Source of the DNA: Pandoraea cepalis
GTDB lineage: Bacteria; Pseudomonadota; Gammaproteobacteria; Burkholderiales; Burkholderiaceae
Length of the DNA stretch: 64,000 bases
Direction of reading: 5' to 3'
NCBI RefSeq assembly: GCF_902459665.1
Contig: NZ_CABPSL010000002.1
Location: 124,001-188,000, forward strand
Every line of letters starts with the position of its first letter. Positions within the stretch are counted from its first letter, which is position 1. Below, in pieces: positions 53,744 to 63,119 of this stretch. Made by a program: the position numbers and the translations under genes. Below the pieces are notes generated by a model. It ran no database searches. It was not told the DNA's origin and saw nothing but the letters and a program-made list of their open reading frames with translations.

Positions 53744-55006
53744 ATGAAAGCTTCCGTGATTTTCCCCGCTACCGCCGCACAAGTCGAGTCGGCGGCACCT
53801 CCGAATGCTTCGGAAGTGTCGTCCTCGCGCGACAATGCGACGTCTCCCGCCCTCGATGCCGAGGACTTGGCCGCGCTTGCCGGTCAGATTCGCGCATGGG
53901 CGAGCGAACTCGGTTTCGGCCGGGTCGGCATCACGGACATCGATCTCTCGCACGCCGAAGCGGGGCTGCAACAATGGCTCGACGACGGCTGTCATGGCGA
54001 TATGGACTATATGGCGGCGCACGGCATGAAGCGCGCGCGGCCCGCGGAGCTGGTTCCCGGCACGGTGCGCGTGATCAGCGCACGCATGAACTATCTTCCG
54101 AACGACACCGACATGGCGAGATGGCGCGAGCGTGAAGCCGCGCGCGCGGCGATGCCTGCCGAGGCCGTCGTGTCGATCTATGCGCGCGGACGCGACTATC
54201 ACAAGGTCATGCGCCATCGGCTGCAACAACTGGCCGATCGCATTACCCAGGCCATCGGGCCGTTCGGCTACCGTGCATTCACCGATTCGGCCCCCGTGCT
54301 CGAAGTCGAACTCGCGCAGAAGGCCGGGCTGGGCTGGCGCGGCAAGCACACCCTGCTGCTCTCGCGCGACGCGGGTTCGCTCTTCTTTCTCGGCGAGATC
54401 TTTGTCGACGTGCCGCTGCCGGTGGATGCCGATGCGCCAAGCACGCCGAGCGAGGTGCAAGGCAGGGCGACGGGGCAGCGCCTGCAACCGGGTGAGCACT
54501 GCGGGCAATGTCAGCGATGCCGCGACGTTTGTCCGACCGGCGCCATCACCGAAGCGTTTCGCGTCGATGCGCGCTTGTGCGTGTCGTATCTGACGATCGA
54601 GCACAAAGGGGCGATTCCCGAGAATTTGCGCGCGAAGATGGGCAATCGCATCTATGGCTGCGACGATTGCCAGCTCTACTGCCCGTGGAACAAGTTTGCG
54701 CAGCCGTCGCCGCTCGCCGATTTCGCTCCGCGCAACCGGCTCGATAGCGCCTCGCTCGTCGAACTGTTCGCCTGGAGCGAAACGGAATTCATGGATAAGC
54801 TGGCCGGCAGCCCCATTCGTCGTATTGGCCATGAGCGATGGCTGCGCAATCTGGCCGTGGGGCTCGGCAATGCGCTGCGCGACTCGGCAGATGCCGCCGC
54901 CCGCGCGCCGCTGCGCGATGCCTTGCTCGCGCGACGCGATCACCCATCGGCGTTGGTGCGCGAGCATGTCGAATGGGCGCTGGCCCAGGAAGGAGCCACC
55001 GTTTGA
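53744..55006 (+). CDS. queG: Epoxyqueuosine reductase
   Basis: Reduces epoxyqueuosine to queuosine in tRNA with a cobalamin and two 4Fe-4S clusters. It has 420 residues. The conserved part begins about residue 30 (LAALAGQIRAWASELGFGRVGI), then GLGWRGKHTLLLSRDAGS. The first cluster is CGQCQRCRDVCPTGAI and the second is CDDCQLYCPWNKF. The N-terminus is some 30 residues longer than usual. The frame is open further upstream; I use 53744, although an ATG three codons earlier (53735) is possible. Its stop overlaps the xerD start. Confidence 0.94.
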   Translation: MKASVIFPATAAQVESAAPPNASEVSSSRDNATSPALDAEDLAALAGQIRAWASELGFGRVGITDIDLSHAEAGLQQWLDDGCHGDMDYMAAHGMKRARPAELVPGTVRVISARMNYLPNDTDMARWREREAARAAMPAEAVVSIYARGRDYHKVMRHRLQQLADRITQAIGPFGYRAFTDSAPVLEVELAQKAGLGWRGKHTLLLSRDAGSLFFLGEIFVDVPLPVDADAPSTPSEVQGRATGQRLQPGEHCGQCQRCRDVCPTGAITEAFRVDARLCVSYLTIEHKGAIPENLRAKMGNRIYGCDDCQLYCPWNKFAQPSPLADFAPRNRLDSASLVELFAWSETEFMDKLAGSPIRRIGHERWLRNLAVGLGNALRDSADAAARAPLRDALLARRDHPSALVREHVEWALAQEGATV

Positions 55007-55992
55007 CCCCAGGCACCCACCCCGCGAGCGAGAACCTCACCGACGTCGACAATCTCGATGATCCGTCGTCTCCGCTGGCCTTCGACCCCGACGGCGCGAC
55101 CTATGTGCGCAGTGTCACGCTCATCGACCAGTTCTGCGACACGATCTGGCTCGAAGACGGCCTCTCTCGCAATACGCTCGACGCTTACCGACGGGATTTG
55201 CGCCTCTTCGCGCAATGGCTCGCCGCCAAGCGCGAGACTTCGCTCGATGACGTGGACGAGGCGGCGCTCGCCGCCTATCTGGCGTGGCGTCGCGAGAGTC
55301 TGGCGAGCAGCGTCAATCGTCGTCTGTCGGTCTTCAAACGGTTCTATCAATGGGCGCTGCGCGACCATGTCGTGCACCAGGACCCGTGTTTGCGCATTGC
55401 ATCGGCCAAGCGTGCCCAGCGGTTGCCCTCGACATTGTCGGAGGCGCAGGTCGAAGCATTGCTGGCCGCCCCCGATCTGGCCCAGCCGCTCGGGTTGCGC
55501 GATCGCGCGATGCTCGAACTGATGTATGCGAGCGGTCTGCGCGTTTCGGAACTGGTCGCGCTCAAGACGATTGAAGTGGGATTGAACGAGGGTGTGCTGC
55601 GCATCTTCGGCAAGGGCGCGAAGGAGCGGCTGGTGCCGTTCGGCGAAGAGGCCAACGCGTGGCTCACGCGATATCTGGCGCAGAGTCGAGGGGTGCTGCT
55701 GGCCGGTCGCGCCTGCGACACGCTGTTCGTCACGCAACGCGGCCAGGGGATGACGCGGCAGGCGTTCTGGTATCTGATCAAGCGCTATGCGTTGCAGGCG
55801 GACATTCGTGCGCCGCTCTCACCGCATACGCTGCGTCATGCCTTCGCGACGCATCTGATCAATCACGGCGCGGATCTGCGTGTGGTGCAGCTGTTGCTCG
55901 GCCACGCCGACATCTCCACCACACAGATCTACACGCACGTCGCGCGCGAACGCCTCAAGTCGCTGCACGCACAGCATCATCCGCGCGGGTGA
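55003..55992 (+). CDS. xerD: Site-specific tyrosine recombinase XerD
   Basis: With XerC resolves chromosome dimers at dif under FtsK control. The catalytic set is present: Arg in ASGLRVSEL, Lys in IFGKGAKERLVP, His-x-x-Arg in HTLRHAFATHL, His in LLGHADISTTQ and the nucleophile Tyr in IYTHV. I start at the TTG at 55003 (ribosome-binding site AAGGAG, seven bases), which overlaps the queG stop as TTGA. This gives 329 residues, about 30 more than E. coli XerD; no ATG fits better. Confidence 0.92.
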   Translation: MTPGTHPASENLTDVDNLDDPSSPLAFDPDGATYVRSVTLIDQFCDTIWLEDGLSRNTLDAYRRDLRLFAQWLAAKRETSLDDVDEAALAAYLAWRRESLASSVNRRLSVFKRFYQWALRDHVVHQDPCLRIASAKRAQRLPSTLSEAQVEALLAAPDLAQPLGLRDRAMLELMYASGLRVSELVALKTIEVGLNEGVLRIFGKGAKERLVPFGEEANAWLTRYLAQSRGVLLAGRACDTLFVTQRGQGMTRQAFWYLIKRYALQADIRAPLSPHTLRHAFATHLINHGADLRVVQLLLGHADISTTQIYTHVARERLKSLHAQHHPRG

Positions 55993-56083
55993 GCGCCGTG
56001 TGTGAGGCGCGTGCTGCGTGGGCCGCGTGTACGGCAAGCAAGGCCGGCGCGGTAGGCGAGCGACGCCGCCGCGCCATCAAACT

Positions 56084-57649
56084 TCAAAGCAACGCCTTGA
56101 GCTTGTGCTTGAGCACCTTGCCCGTCGATGCGGCGGGCAGGGCATCGAGCACCCGAATCTGCGCCGGACGCTTGTACGGTGCGAGCCGCGTCGCCGCCCA
56201 CGCGGCCAGCGCTGCGACGTCGATGGCATGGCCCGGGCGCGCCTCCACGAACGCGATGACCTGCTCGTTCTCCTCGTCGGGACGTCCGAGGACGGCCGCT
56301 TGCAGCACGTCCGGATGGCTCGCCAGCGCCTGCTCTACTTCGAGCGGATAAACGTTGAAGCCGGAGTGGATGATGAGTTCCTTGGCGCGTCCCGCGAGGA
56401 AGAGCGCGCCGTCGGCGGTGCGCCGCGCAAGATCGCCGGTGCGCAGCCAGCCGTCGTCGGTCACGGCTGCGGCCGTCAGCGCCGGGGCACGATAGTACCC
56501 GAGCATCACGTTAGGACCACGCACCCAGAGTTCACCAACGTCGCCATCGGGCAGGTCATGCCCGTCGCGATCGACGATACGTACCGTCACGCCGGGGATC
56601 GCCGGCCCCACGGCGCAGTCGTCGCGCGGGGCGTCGAGCAGCGTTTGCGAGACGGTTGGGCTACTCTCCGTCAATCCATACCCGTTGTGAATCGGCAGGC
56701 CATAGAACGCTTCGACACGCGCCTTGAGCGCGGCATCGAGGGGCGAGCCGCCCGAGTAGACGAAGCGCAGCCGCGGTGCGATGAGTGTCCGGTTCTGCGC
56801 CGTCACATAGGCCATCAGGCGGGCGTGCATCGCGGGCACCCCTTGCAGGATCGTCAGCCCGTCGTGGGCGAGCGAATCGAGCACGGCTTCGGGAGTAAAG
56901 CGCGCGGCCAGCCGTAGCGTGCCGCCAGCGTACAGCGTGCCCAGACACACCGACGTCAGGCCATAGACATGCGAGATCGGCAGCACGCCGTAGGCAATAT
57001 CGTCGGCACCGACGCGTCGCAGCGCGCTCGACACCGCAGCGATGAACATCAGGTTGCGATGCGAGAGACGAACGCCCTTGGGCGTGCCGGTCGTACCGGT
57101 TGTGTAGATAAGCGCCGCGCATTGCAGCGCCGGATCAGTCTGCACCGGCTCGGCGGCGCTGTCGGGATCGATGTCGGACACCGCGATGGCGCCGAGCGCA
57201 AGGTCGGTCCAGGCGACCTTGGCGGCGTCTCCCCGGGCGTGCGCGGCGGCATCGGGCGAGGCATCGACCGTGTAGATCGCGCAGCGCGGTTGCGCATGAT
57301 CGCGAATGGCGTTCAATTCCGCGGCGCTGACCCGCGCGTTGCACAGCAGCGGCCAAGCGTCGAGGGCTGCCACGGCGAGCAGCAGCACCACATACGCGAT
57401 GCCGTTCTCACCGACGAGCATCACGCGATCGCCGCCCCGCACGCCGTGCGCGCGCAGGCGCTCGGTGCAGGCGCTGACGGTGTTCGCCAGTGCCCCGTAG
57501 GTGAGACGGCTGAAGTCGTCGATCAGGGCGATGCGCGTGGGCGCTTGCGCGGCGATCCGCGCGGGCAGCGTGTCGATGCGTGCGGGCAGATTCGCGAGCA
57601 AGCTGGCGGCGAAGGTGTCCGGATGAGAGGGGGCGGGAGAGGCTGACAT
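56084..57649 (-). CDS. Acyl-CoA synthetase / AMP-dependent ligase
   Basis: Adenylate-forming enzyme, 521 residues, that activates a carboxylic acid to its CoA thioester. Motifs: the phosphate loop IYTTGTTGTPKGVRLS, GYGLTESSPTVSQTL, GWLRTGDLARR and the hinge, YPLEVEQAL, and the catalytic Lys in ASTGKVLKHKL. The chain length of the substrate cannot be read. A TACAAT ends six bases before the ATG, with no Shine-Dalgarno sequence. Convergent with xerD and divergent from ybaK. Confidence 0.9.
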   Translation of the reverse strand: MSASPAPSHPDTFAASLLANLPARIDTLPARIAAQAPTRIALIDDFSRLTYGALANTVSACTERLRAHGVRGGDRVMLVGENGIAYVVLLLAVAALDAWPLLCNARVSAAELNAIRDHAQPRCAIYTVDASPDAAAHARGDAAKVAWTDLALGAIAVSDIDPDSAAEPVQTDPALQCAALIYTTGTTGTPKGVRLSHRNLMFIAAVSSALRRVGADDIAYGVLPISHVYGLTSVCLGTLYAGGTLRLAARFTPEAVLDSLAHDGLTILQGVPAMHARLMAYVTAQNRTLIAPRLRFVYSGGSPLDAALKARVEAFYGLPIHNGYGLTESSPTVSQTLLDAPRDDCAVGPAIPGVTVRIVDRDGHDLPDGDVGELWVRGPNVMLGYYRAPALTAAAVTDDGWLRTGDLARRTADGALFLAGRAKELIIHSGFNVYPLEVEQALASHPDVLQAAVLGRPDEENEQVIAFVEARPGHAIDVAALAAWAATRLAPYKRPAQIRVLDALPAASTGKVLKHKLKALL

Positions 57650-57655
57650 GCCGGC

Positions 57656-57661
57656 ATTGTA
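57656..57661 (-). promoter_or_regulatory. -10-like hexamer of the acyl-CoA synthetase gene
   Basis: TACAAT on the reverse strand, then GCCGGC and the ATG at 57649. Leaderless candidate. Confidence 0.4.
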
Positions 57662-57749
57662 ATGCGCTCGCCGTCATCGAGCATCGCACACGCCGTCGAG
57701 GATGACGGCGGTGCGCGCATTCCGGGACCGCAGTCCTTGGCCGTTTCAT

Positions 57750-57755
57750 TACAAT
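57750..57755 (+). promoter_or_regulatory. -10-like hexamer of ybaK
   Basis: TACAAT, then AGGCGCCC and the ATG at 57764. Leaderless candidate. Confidence 0.4.
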
Positions 57756-57763
57756 AGGCGCCC

Positions 57764-58258
57764 ATGAGCAAGACCAAACACGTCTCGGAAACGCCGGCCA
57801 CGCAGTTTCTGAAGCAAAAGAAAGTGGCCTTCACCGAACACGTCTACGAGTACGTCGAACATGGCGGGACCGGCGAGTCGGCACGCCAGTTGGGCGTGCA
57901 CGAGCATGCGGTCGTCAAGACGCTCGTCATGGAAGACGAGAAGGCCCGGCCGCTGATCGTCCTCATGCACGGCGACCGGACCGTCTCGACCAAGAACCTC
58001 GCGCGCCAGATCGGCGCCAAGCGCGTGGAGCCCTGCAAGCCGGAGGTCGCCCAGCGTCATTCGGGTTATCTGGTGGGCGGCACGTCGCCGTTCGGTACGA
58101 AGCGCGCGATGACCGTGTATGTGGAGGCGTCGATCCTCGATCTGCCGCGCATATTCATCAACGGCGGGCGACGCGGGTACCTCATCGGCATCGCCCCGCA
58201 GGTGCTGCTCAATACGTTGGCGGCCAAGCCGGTGTCGTGTGCGCTGAGCGACGAATAG
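57764..58258 (+). CDS. ybaK: Cys-tRNA(Pro)/Cys-tRNA(Cys) deacylase YbaK
   Basis: Trans-editing enzyme that hydrolyses Cys wrongly attached to tRNA-Pro. The 164 residues have the INS-like fold with SARQLGVHEHAVVKTLVMEDE, the conserved Lys in DRTVSTKNLARQIGAKRVEP, and the binding-pocket GYLVGGTSPFGTKRAM plus INGGRRGYLIGIAP. Length is normal. Divergent from the acyl-CoA synthetase gene, followed after 133 bp by plsY. Confidence 0.95.
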   Translation: MSKTKHVSETPATQFLKQKKVAFTEHVYEYVEHGGTGESARQLGVHEHAVVKTLVMEDEKARPLIVLMHGDRTVSTKNLARQIGAKRVEPCKPEVAQRHSGYLVGGTSPFGTKRAMTVYVEASILDLPRIFINGGRRGYLIGIAPQVLLNTLAAKPVSCALSDE

Positions 58259-58391
58259 ACACCACGGCACGGCGGCCTGCGTCTGTCCGATCGATCCGGT
58301 CGCGGCGCAACCCCGTGGTTGCCAGAATGGAGGGACGGAGCGCGTCAAGTAGAATGGCGGCCATTACACATTCTGCTCACGCTCGAAGTTC

Positions 58392-59000
58392 ATGGCCACA
58401 CTGGTTTTTATCGTTCTCGCGTACCTGATCGGCTCGTTGCCGTTTGCGGTGATCGTCAGCCGCACGATGGGTCTCGCCGACCCGCGCAGTTATGGCTCGG
58501 GCAACCCGGGCGCCACGAACGTGCTGCGCTCCGGCAACAAGAAGGCCGCCGTGCTCACGCTGATCGGCGACGCCCTCAAGGGCTGGCTTGCCGTCTATCT
58601 TGCGCAACGCTTCGCCGATACGTGGGGTGTAGGTGACTTCGGTCTGGCGGCCGTGGCCCTTGCGGTCTTCATGGGCCATCTGTACCCGGTGTTTCTGCGC
58701 TTTGCCGGCGGCAAGGGCGTAGCGACGGCGGCCGGCGTCCTGTTCGCCATCCATCCGGTGCTGGGGCTCGCCGTGATCGCAACGTGGCTCATCATCGCGA
58801 TCTTCTTTCGCTATTCGTCGCTCGCGGCACTGGTGGCGGCGGTGTTCGCGCCGCTTTACTACGTGTTCATGTCTGGCTTCGGACCGTACGCCCCCGCGGT
58901 GATCGTCATGGCGATCTTGCTGGTTTACCGGCACCGCGCCAACATCGGCAAGCTGATGGCGGGCAAGGAAAGCCGCATCGGGCAGAAGAAGGCGAAGTAA
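58392..59000 (+). CDS. plsY: Acyl-phosphate:glycerol-3-phosphate acyltransferase
   Basis: Membrane enzyme that makes lysophosphatidic acid from acyl-phosphate and glycerol-3-phosphate. The 202 residues have five membrane segments and the three conserved cytoplasmic motifs: [37 protein letters not shown] and the last-loop [19 protein letters not shown]. Length is normal. A clean terminator follows. Confidence 0.97.
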   Translation: MATLVFIVLAYLIGSLPFAVIVSRTMGLADPRSYGSGNPGATNVLRSGNKKAAVLTLIGDALKGWLAVYLAQRFADTWGVGDFGLAAVALAVFMGHLYPVFLRFAGGKGVATAAGVLFAIHPVLGLAVIATWLIIAIFFRYSSLAALVAAVFAPLYYVFMSGFGPYAPAVIVMAILLVYRHRANIGKLMAGKESRIGQKKAK

Positions 59001-59050
59001 GGCCGGCGTTACGTCGGCTCGGCCGAACCCGGCACGGCCTCGACCCATAC

Positions 59051-59080
59051 AAAACCCGCAGCGAGTCTGCGGGTTTTGCT
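59051..59080. terminator. Bidirectional terminator between plsY and yajQ
   Basis: AAAACCCGCAG (59051-59061) / CTGCGGGTTTT (59067-59077) around CGAGT. A-tract and T-tract suit the convergent plsY and yajQ. Confidence 0.9.
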
Positions 59081-59099
59081 TGTCTGCGGCGCGCCTCTG

Positions 59100-59585
59100 T
59101 CAGTCGCGGAAGTTGTTGAAGTCGAGCGGAGTGTCGGTCACGTCCTTGCGCAGCAGGGCCATGGCACTTTGCAGGTCGTCGCGCTTGGCGCCCGCAATGC
59201 GCACGCTGTCGCCCTGGATGCTCGCCTGCACTTTCATCTTGCTGTCCTTGATCACGCGCACGATCTTCTTGGCCAGATCGCCTTCGACGCCTTTCTTCAC
59301 CTTGACGACCTGCTTGACCTTGTCGCCGCTGATCTTCTCGACCTTGCCGTAGTCGAGGAAGCGCACGTCCACGTTGCGCTTGGCCATCTTGCTGATGAGC
59401 ACCTGCGTGACTTGCTCGAGCTTGAAGTTGTCGTCGGCGAACAGCGTGAGTTCCTGCTCCTTGTGCTCGATTCGCGAGTCCGATCCCTTGAAATCGAATC
59501 GCGTCGAGATTTCCTTGTTGGCCTGCTCGATGGCGTTCTTGACTTCAATCATGTTGGCTTCGCTAACCACGTCGAACGATGGCAT
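59100..59585 (-). CDS. yajQ: YajQ family nucleotide-binding protein
   Basis: Small two-RRM-like-domain protein of 161 residues; in Xanthomonas and Pseudomonas relatives it binds cyclic di-GMP. Conserved: [48 protein letters not shown] and the end [17 protein letters not shown]. The frame is open to 59750, but the ATG at 59585 (CAGGAG upstream) gives the family length. Divergent from murB. Confidence 0.95.
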   Translation of the reverse strand: MPSFDVVSEANMIEVKNAIEQANKEISTRFDFKGSDSRIEHKEQELTLFADDNFKLEQVTQVLISKMAKRNVDVRFLDYGKVEKISGDKVKQVVKVKKGVEGDLAKKIVRVIKDSKMKVQASIQGDSVRIAGAKRDDLQSAMALLRKDVTDTPLDFNNFRD

Positions 59586-59717
59586 CTGGCTCTCCTGAAA
59601 GGTAAAGGGTTCGTGAAATGGCACGCCGGGCATGCCGCACGGGGGACGGTGGCGCCGGCGCACCCGTCCGGGACGACCGGGCCATGCGGGCAGCGCGAAC
59701 CTCGGCCGCGTGGCCGC

Positions 59718-59723
59718 TATAAT
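59718..59723 (+). promoter_or_regulatory. Consensus -10 hexamer, probably for murB
   Basis: TATAAT, 114 bases before the murB ATG, in the yajQ-murB gap. The -35 position is weak. Confidence 0.4.
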
Positions 59724-59837
59724 GGTGCGCAAAATTCTTTCGCCCGACATTGTAATTCAGCCGTCGCTCCGGTGTCCCTTCTGGGCGCTGTCCGGGACGG
59801 CGGCCCCACGGATCACCCACGGATTTCTCCCGACTTC

Positions 59838-60854
59838 ATGCCTCAGTTGCAACGCGACGTCAGCCTGCGCGACTTCAATACCTTCGGCCTGCCCGCCTCC
59901 GCCCGCTTTGTCGTGACGATCGACAGCGAAGCGGCGCTTCTCGATGCGCTCGCCATGCCCGAAATCGCAGGCTTGCCGCGTCTCGTGCTCGGCGGTGGCA
60001 GCAATGTGGTGCTCACGCGCGACTTCGACGGCGTGGTGTTCCGGATGGCGATTCGCGGCCGTGAGCGGCTCGCCGACGACGCGCACGCGCGCTATGTGCG
60101 CGGCGGCGCCGGCGAGGTCTGGCACGACTTCGTCGACTGGACGCTTTCGCAGGATTGTCCTGGCCTGGAAAATCTCGCCCTGATCCCGGGCACCCTCGGG
60201 GCTGCCCCGATTCAGAACATCGGCGCCTACGGGCTGGAACTGGCCGAGCGCTTCGCCGAGGTGCGCGCGCTCGATACGGCCACGGGCGCATTCGTCACCC
60301 TCAGCCGCGAGGCGTGCGCGTTCGGCTATCGCGATTCGCTGTTCAAGCGCGAACCCGGGCGTTACCTCATCGTCTCGGTCACATTGCGGCTGCCACAGCC
60401 GTGGCAGCCCGTGACGGGCTACGCGGACGTGTCGCACACGCTCGCCCAGGCGGGCATCGCGCAGCCGAATGCGCGGCAGATCTTCGAGGCCGTGGCGGAC
60501 ATTCGCCGCCGCAAACTGCCCGATCCGGCCGAACTCGGCAACGCCGGGAGCTTCTTCAAGAACCCCGTGGTCGACGCCGCAACGTTTGCCGCACTGCGCG
60601 AGCAGTTTCCGGAAGCGGTCGGCTATGCTCAGCCGGACGGCGCCTGGAAAGTCGCCGCGGGCTGGCTGATCGACCAATGCGGCTGGCGCGGCAAGTCGCT
60701 CGGCCACGCGGGCGTGCATGAGCGTCAAGCGCTCGTGCTCGTCAATCGAGGCGGCGCCAGCGGCGCGGAGATCGTGGCGCTCGCGCGCGCCATACAGGCC
60801 AGCGTGCAGGAGCGCTTCGGTATCGCGCTCGAGCCCGAACCGCTCATGCTTTGA
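59838..60854 (+). CDS. murB: UDP-N-acetylenolpyruvoylglucosamine reductase
   Basis: FAD- and NADPH-dependent reduction that completes UDP-MurNAc. The 338 residues have the FAD-binding [15 protein letters not shown], the [20 protein letters not shown] loop, YRDSLFKR, and the catalytic Ser in [14 protein letters not shown]. It is a type I MurB by length. The frame is open far upstream, but [20 protein letters not shown] at 59838 is the family start. Its last 11 bases overlap the convergent patatin gene. Confidence 0.97.
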   Translation: MPQLQRDVSLRDFNTFGLPASARFVVTIDSEAALLDALAMPEIAGLPRLVLGGGSNVVLTRDFDGVVFRMAIRGRERLADDAHARYVRGGAGEVWHDFVDWTLSQDCPGLENLALIPGTLGAAPIQNIGAYGLELAERFAEVRALDTATGAFVTLSREACAFGYRDSLFKREPGRYLIVSVTLRLPQPWQPVTGYADVSHTLAQAGIAQPNARQIFEAVADIRRRKLPDPAELGNAGSFFKNPVVDAATFAALREQFPEAVGYAQPDGAWKVAAGWLIDQCGWRGKSLGHAGVHERQALVLVNRGGASGAEIVALARAIQASVQERFGIALEPEPLML

Positions 60855-62292
60855 TCGACGTGGCGTCGGGCAGGCGCTGCAGGTAATCGCGCCGCAGGTC
60901 GACGGTGGAGCGCACGCCGACGTCGTCGAAGTGCGCATCGAGCCAACGGCTCGCCGCCTCGCGGCCACGGTCGCGCAGCGTGGTGAGGAAGTGCCAGTCG
61001 GTCACGAATTTCGTCGATGACGACAAGTCGTACAGCGCCTTGTCCGCGCGAATCGAGTGAATCAGCGGGTACTTCAGACGCTTGCGAAACTCGGGCTTGA
61101 GCCATCCCTCGTCAAGCAGTTTGTGCACGAAGGAAATGGCACGGAATTCGCGCTGCAGCGACGCATTGAACGTGATCTCATTCACGCGATTCATGATCTG
61201 CCCCGGCAGCACGGGTTTCTCTTTGCGCTCGATCGGGTTGATGTGCACGATCAGGATGTCGCTCGTGAGCGTCTCGTAATAAAACGGATAGAGCGGCGGG
61301 TTGCCGAGATAGCCGCCATCCCAGTAAAAATCCTCGTCGATTTTCACCGGCTTGAAGAGCCACGGCAGACACGCCGACGCCATCGCGACGTCGAGCGTGA
61401 TTTCGTGTGTGCGAAAGATGTGGATGTTGCCGGTGCGGACGTTGGTCGCGGACACGAACAGGCGCGTCGCGGTGCTTTCGCGCAACCGTTCGAAATCGAC
61501 CTGCGCTTCGAGCACGGTGCGCAGCGGGTTGATTTCGGCCGGGGGCTGCGCGAACGGTGTCATCCATTGCTGCATGCTCTGCATCCAGTCGTGCCAGACC
61601 GGGTATTCGGTCGGACGGCCGTTGAGCCAACTGAAGACGGTCTGCGCCCAGGCGGTTGCCGAGGAGCCTGCCTGCGACACGCCGAGCCAGAAGCTGTGCA
61701 GCGCCTCACGCGCCTTCTCTCGCGGGTCGACACCCGGACGATCGAGCAGGCCGTGCGCCAGTACGACGGCGTTCATCGTGCCTGCGGACGCGCCGCTGAT
61801 GCCTTCGAACTCGAGGCGTCCGTCTTCCAGCAATTTGTCGAGCACGCCCCAGGTGTAGGCCCCATGCGCACCGCCCCCTTGCAGCCCCAGGTCGATGCCT
61901 TTTCGCTTCGCGGAGCGGCTGCGTGAGGGTTTCGTGGATTTGGCGGGGGCGCGCGTACGGGGAGCCTCAGGTGCCTCGGTAGCGCCCTTGGCCGAGAGGG
62001 TGTCGCTCGGCGCATCCGTGGCGGAGGTGCGCTTGCGAGCGCGAGGCGCGGCGGATTTCTGAGGCGCGTTGCCGGTACGTGCCGGCCGGGTGAGGCCATC
62101 GGGCGGGAGCAACGGTACGTCGGTCGGCTCGAGATCGGTGCTCGTGCCGTTCACTGATTCGGCAGCGGATTCGGCCGGCACCGAGTGAGAGGACAGCGAG
62201 GCGGTCGAAGCCGCGGCCTGCGCATCGGCAGGGGGGGCATCAGCTCGGTCGCCGGTAGCATCGTCGGCGGATTCGGGGGGCAGACGCGACAT
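60844..62292 (-). CDS. Patatin-like phospholipase with disordered N-terminus
   Basis: Serine lipid hydrolase of 482 residues. Residues about 1-130 are Ala/Ser/Pro/Lys-rich and disordered, ending in a basic [15 protein letters not shown]. The catalytic domain begins [20 protein letters not shown] (oxyanion loop), with the nucleophile Ser in [12 protein letters not shown] and the catalytic Asp in [14 protein letters not shown]. No signal peptide, so a cytoplasmic or membrane-edge enzyme. The long tail is poorly conserved in such proteins. Convergent overlap with murB. Confidence 0.9.
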   Translation of the reverse strand: MSRLPPESADDATGDRADAPPADAQAAASTASLSSHSVPAESAAESVNGTSTDLEPTDVPLLPPDGLTRPARTGNAPQKSAAPRARKRTSATDAPSDTLSAKGATEAPEAPRTRAPAKSTKPSRSRSAKRKGIDLGLQGGGAHGAYTWGVLDKLLEDGRLEFEGISGASAGTMNAVVLAHGLLDRPGVDPREKAREALHSFWLGVSQAGSSATAWAQTVFSWLNGRPTEYPVWHDWMQSMQQWMTPFAQPPAEINPLRTVLEAQVDFERLRESTATRLFVSATNVRTGNIHIFRTHEITLDVAMASACLPWLFKPVKIDEDFYWDGGYLGNPPLYPFYYETLTSDILIVHINPIERKEKPVLPGQIMNRVNEITFNASLQREFRAISFVHKLLDEGWLKPEFRKRLKYPLIHSIRADKALYDLSSSTKFVTDWHFLTTLRDRGREAASRWLDAHFDDVGVRSTVDLRRDYLQRLPDATSIKA

Positions 62293-62382
62293 AGTGAGTA
62301 GCGGCGCCGGGCCGCGCTGAACCGGCCGAGAGGGCGACGCCGGGGGAGACCCCCCCGCGCAGTCGCGATGCTGGCCGGTCGG

Positions 62383-62706
62383 TTAGCCGTAATGGCAGAC
62401 GTAATCGAGCGTCTCCAAGACCTCGATATCGAACTTGCTGTTGCCCGGCACGGAGAACTGCTGACCGGCGGCGTATTCCTGCCACTCGGCCTGACCGGCC
62501 AGACGGATGCGGCAGCGGCCGCTCGTGACTTCCATGATTTCGGGCGCATCGGTGCCGAACTGGAGCATAGCCGGGAAAATCACGCCCAGCGTCTTGCGCG
62601 TGCCGTCCGGGAACAGCACGGTGTGCGACACGCACTTGCCGTCGAAATAGGTGTTGGCGCGCTTGATTACGGAAACGTTGTCGAACTGCGTTGCGTTTTG
62701 CGTCAT
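62383..62706 (-). CDS. ppnP: Pyrimidine/purine nucleoside phosphorylase PpnP
   Basis: Small cupin-fold phosphorylase (formerly DUF1255), 107 residues, that splits nucleosides with phosphate. Conserved segments: [41 protein letters not shown] and the end [21 protein letters not shown]. Length slightly above the usual 94-106. It lies 90 bp upstream of the patatin gene on the same strand. The 413-bp region before it is rich in inverted repeats. Confidence 0.93.
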   Translation of the reverse strand: MTQNATQFDNVSVIKRANTYFDGKCVSHTVLFPDGTRKTLGVIFPAMLQFGTDAPEIMEVTSGRCRIRLAGQAEWQEYAAGQQFSVPGNSKFDIEVLETLDYVCHYG

Positions 62707-62822
62707 GACCGAATGCGGAGTCGAATGCGATGGAAAGTCGCGATGATGAGTCGATAAGCCTGCCCCAACGGGGCAAACGTGAATTCATGCTAGCACGTTT
62801 CGAACGTCCACCCGTCTGCATT

Positions 62823-62864
62823 TTGTGCGATGCACAACGAATTTGCCCCGTTGCGGTGCAAATT
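62823..62864. promoter_or_regulatory. Two adjacent dyads upstream of ppnP
   Basis: TTGTGC-GAT-GCACAA at 62823-62837 and AATTTGC-N11-GCAAATT at 62840-62864, the latter extended inward by CCG/CGG after a mismatch. About 120-160 bp before the ppnP ATG. Operators or RNA hairpins. Confidence 0.4.
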
Positions 62865-63065
62865 ACGGAATGTTCTGACGGACGGTAACGACTACAACGT
62901 GCGGTGATGAAGCGCGCGTCAAGAGGGACGCCTGCGCGTGAGCGATGATAGCGGAACGTTGGTCGCGGTGGGGATGCCGGATGTTGGAGCGGGCGGCGAG
63001 CGTGACGCGAAGGTGACGCGAGGGAGGTGCGGAGGACGTACGGGGGAGGCGCTGGCGCGGTGGCC

Positions 63066-63104
63066 AAAGATAACGCCCGGACGGCGTTGCGCTGGTCCGG
63101 GCGT
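63066..63104 (-). terminator. Rho-independent terminator of argF
   Basis: Perfect 10-bp stem ACGCCCGGAC / GTCCGGGCGT with a 12-base loop. On the reverse strand it is followed by TTATCTTT. It begins 15 bases after the argF stop. Confidence 0.8.
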
Positions 63105-63119
63105 GGTCTGATCGACGCG

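Larger units (their letters stand above)
62707..63119. other. 413-bp region between ppnP and argF
   Basis: No gene seen. From left: a small hairpin TGCCCC-AAC-GGGGCA (62761-62775), TTGTGC-GAT-GCACAA (62823-62837), and AATTTGC / GCAAATT arms (62840-62864). A strand-biased A/G-rich stretch with no motif follows, then the argF terminator (63066-63104). The dyads probably belong to ppnP control. Confidence 0.5.

Noticed and set aside
53252-54967. A 571-codon reverse frame running across queG into tsaE
   Set aside because: It covers two well-supported genes in the wrong frame and shows no family features.
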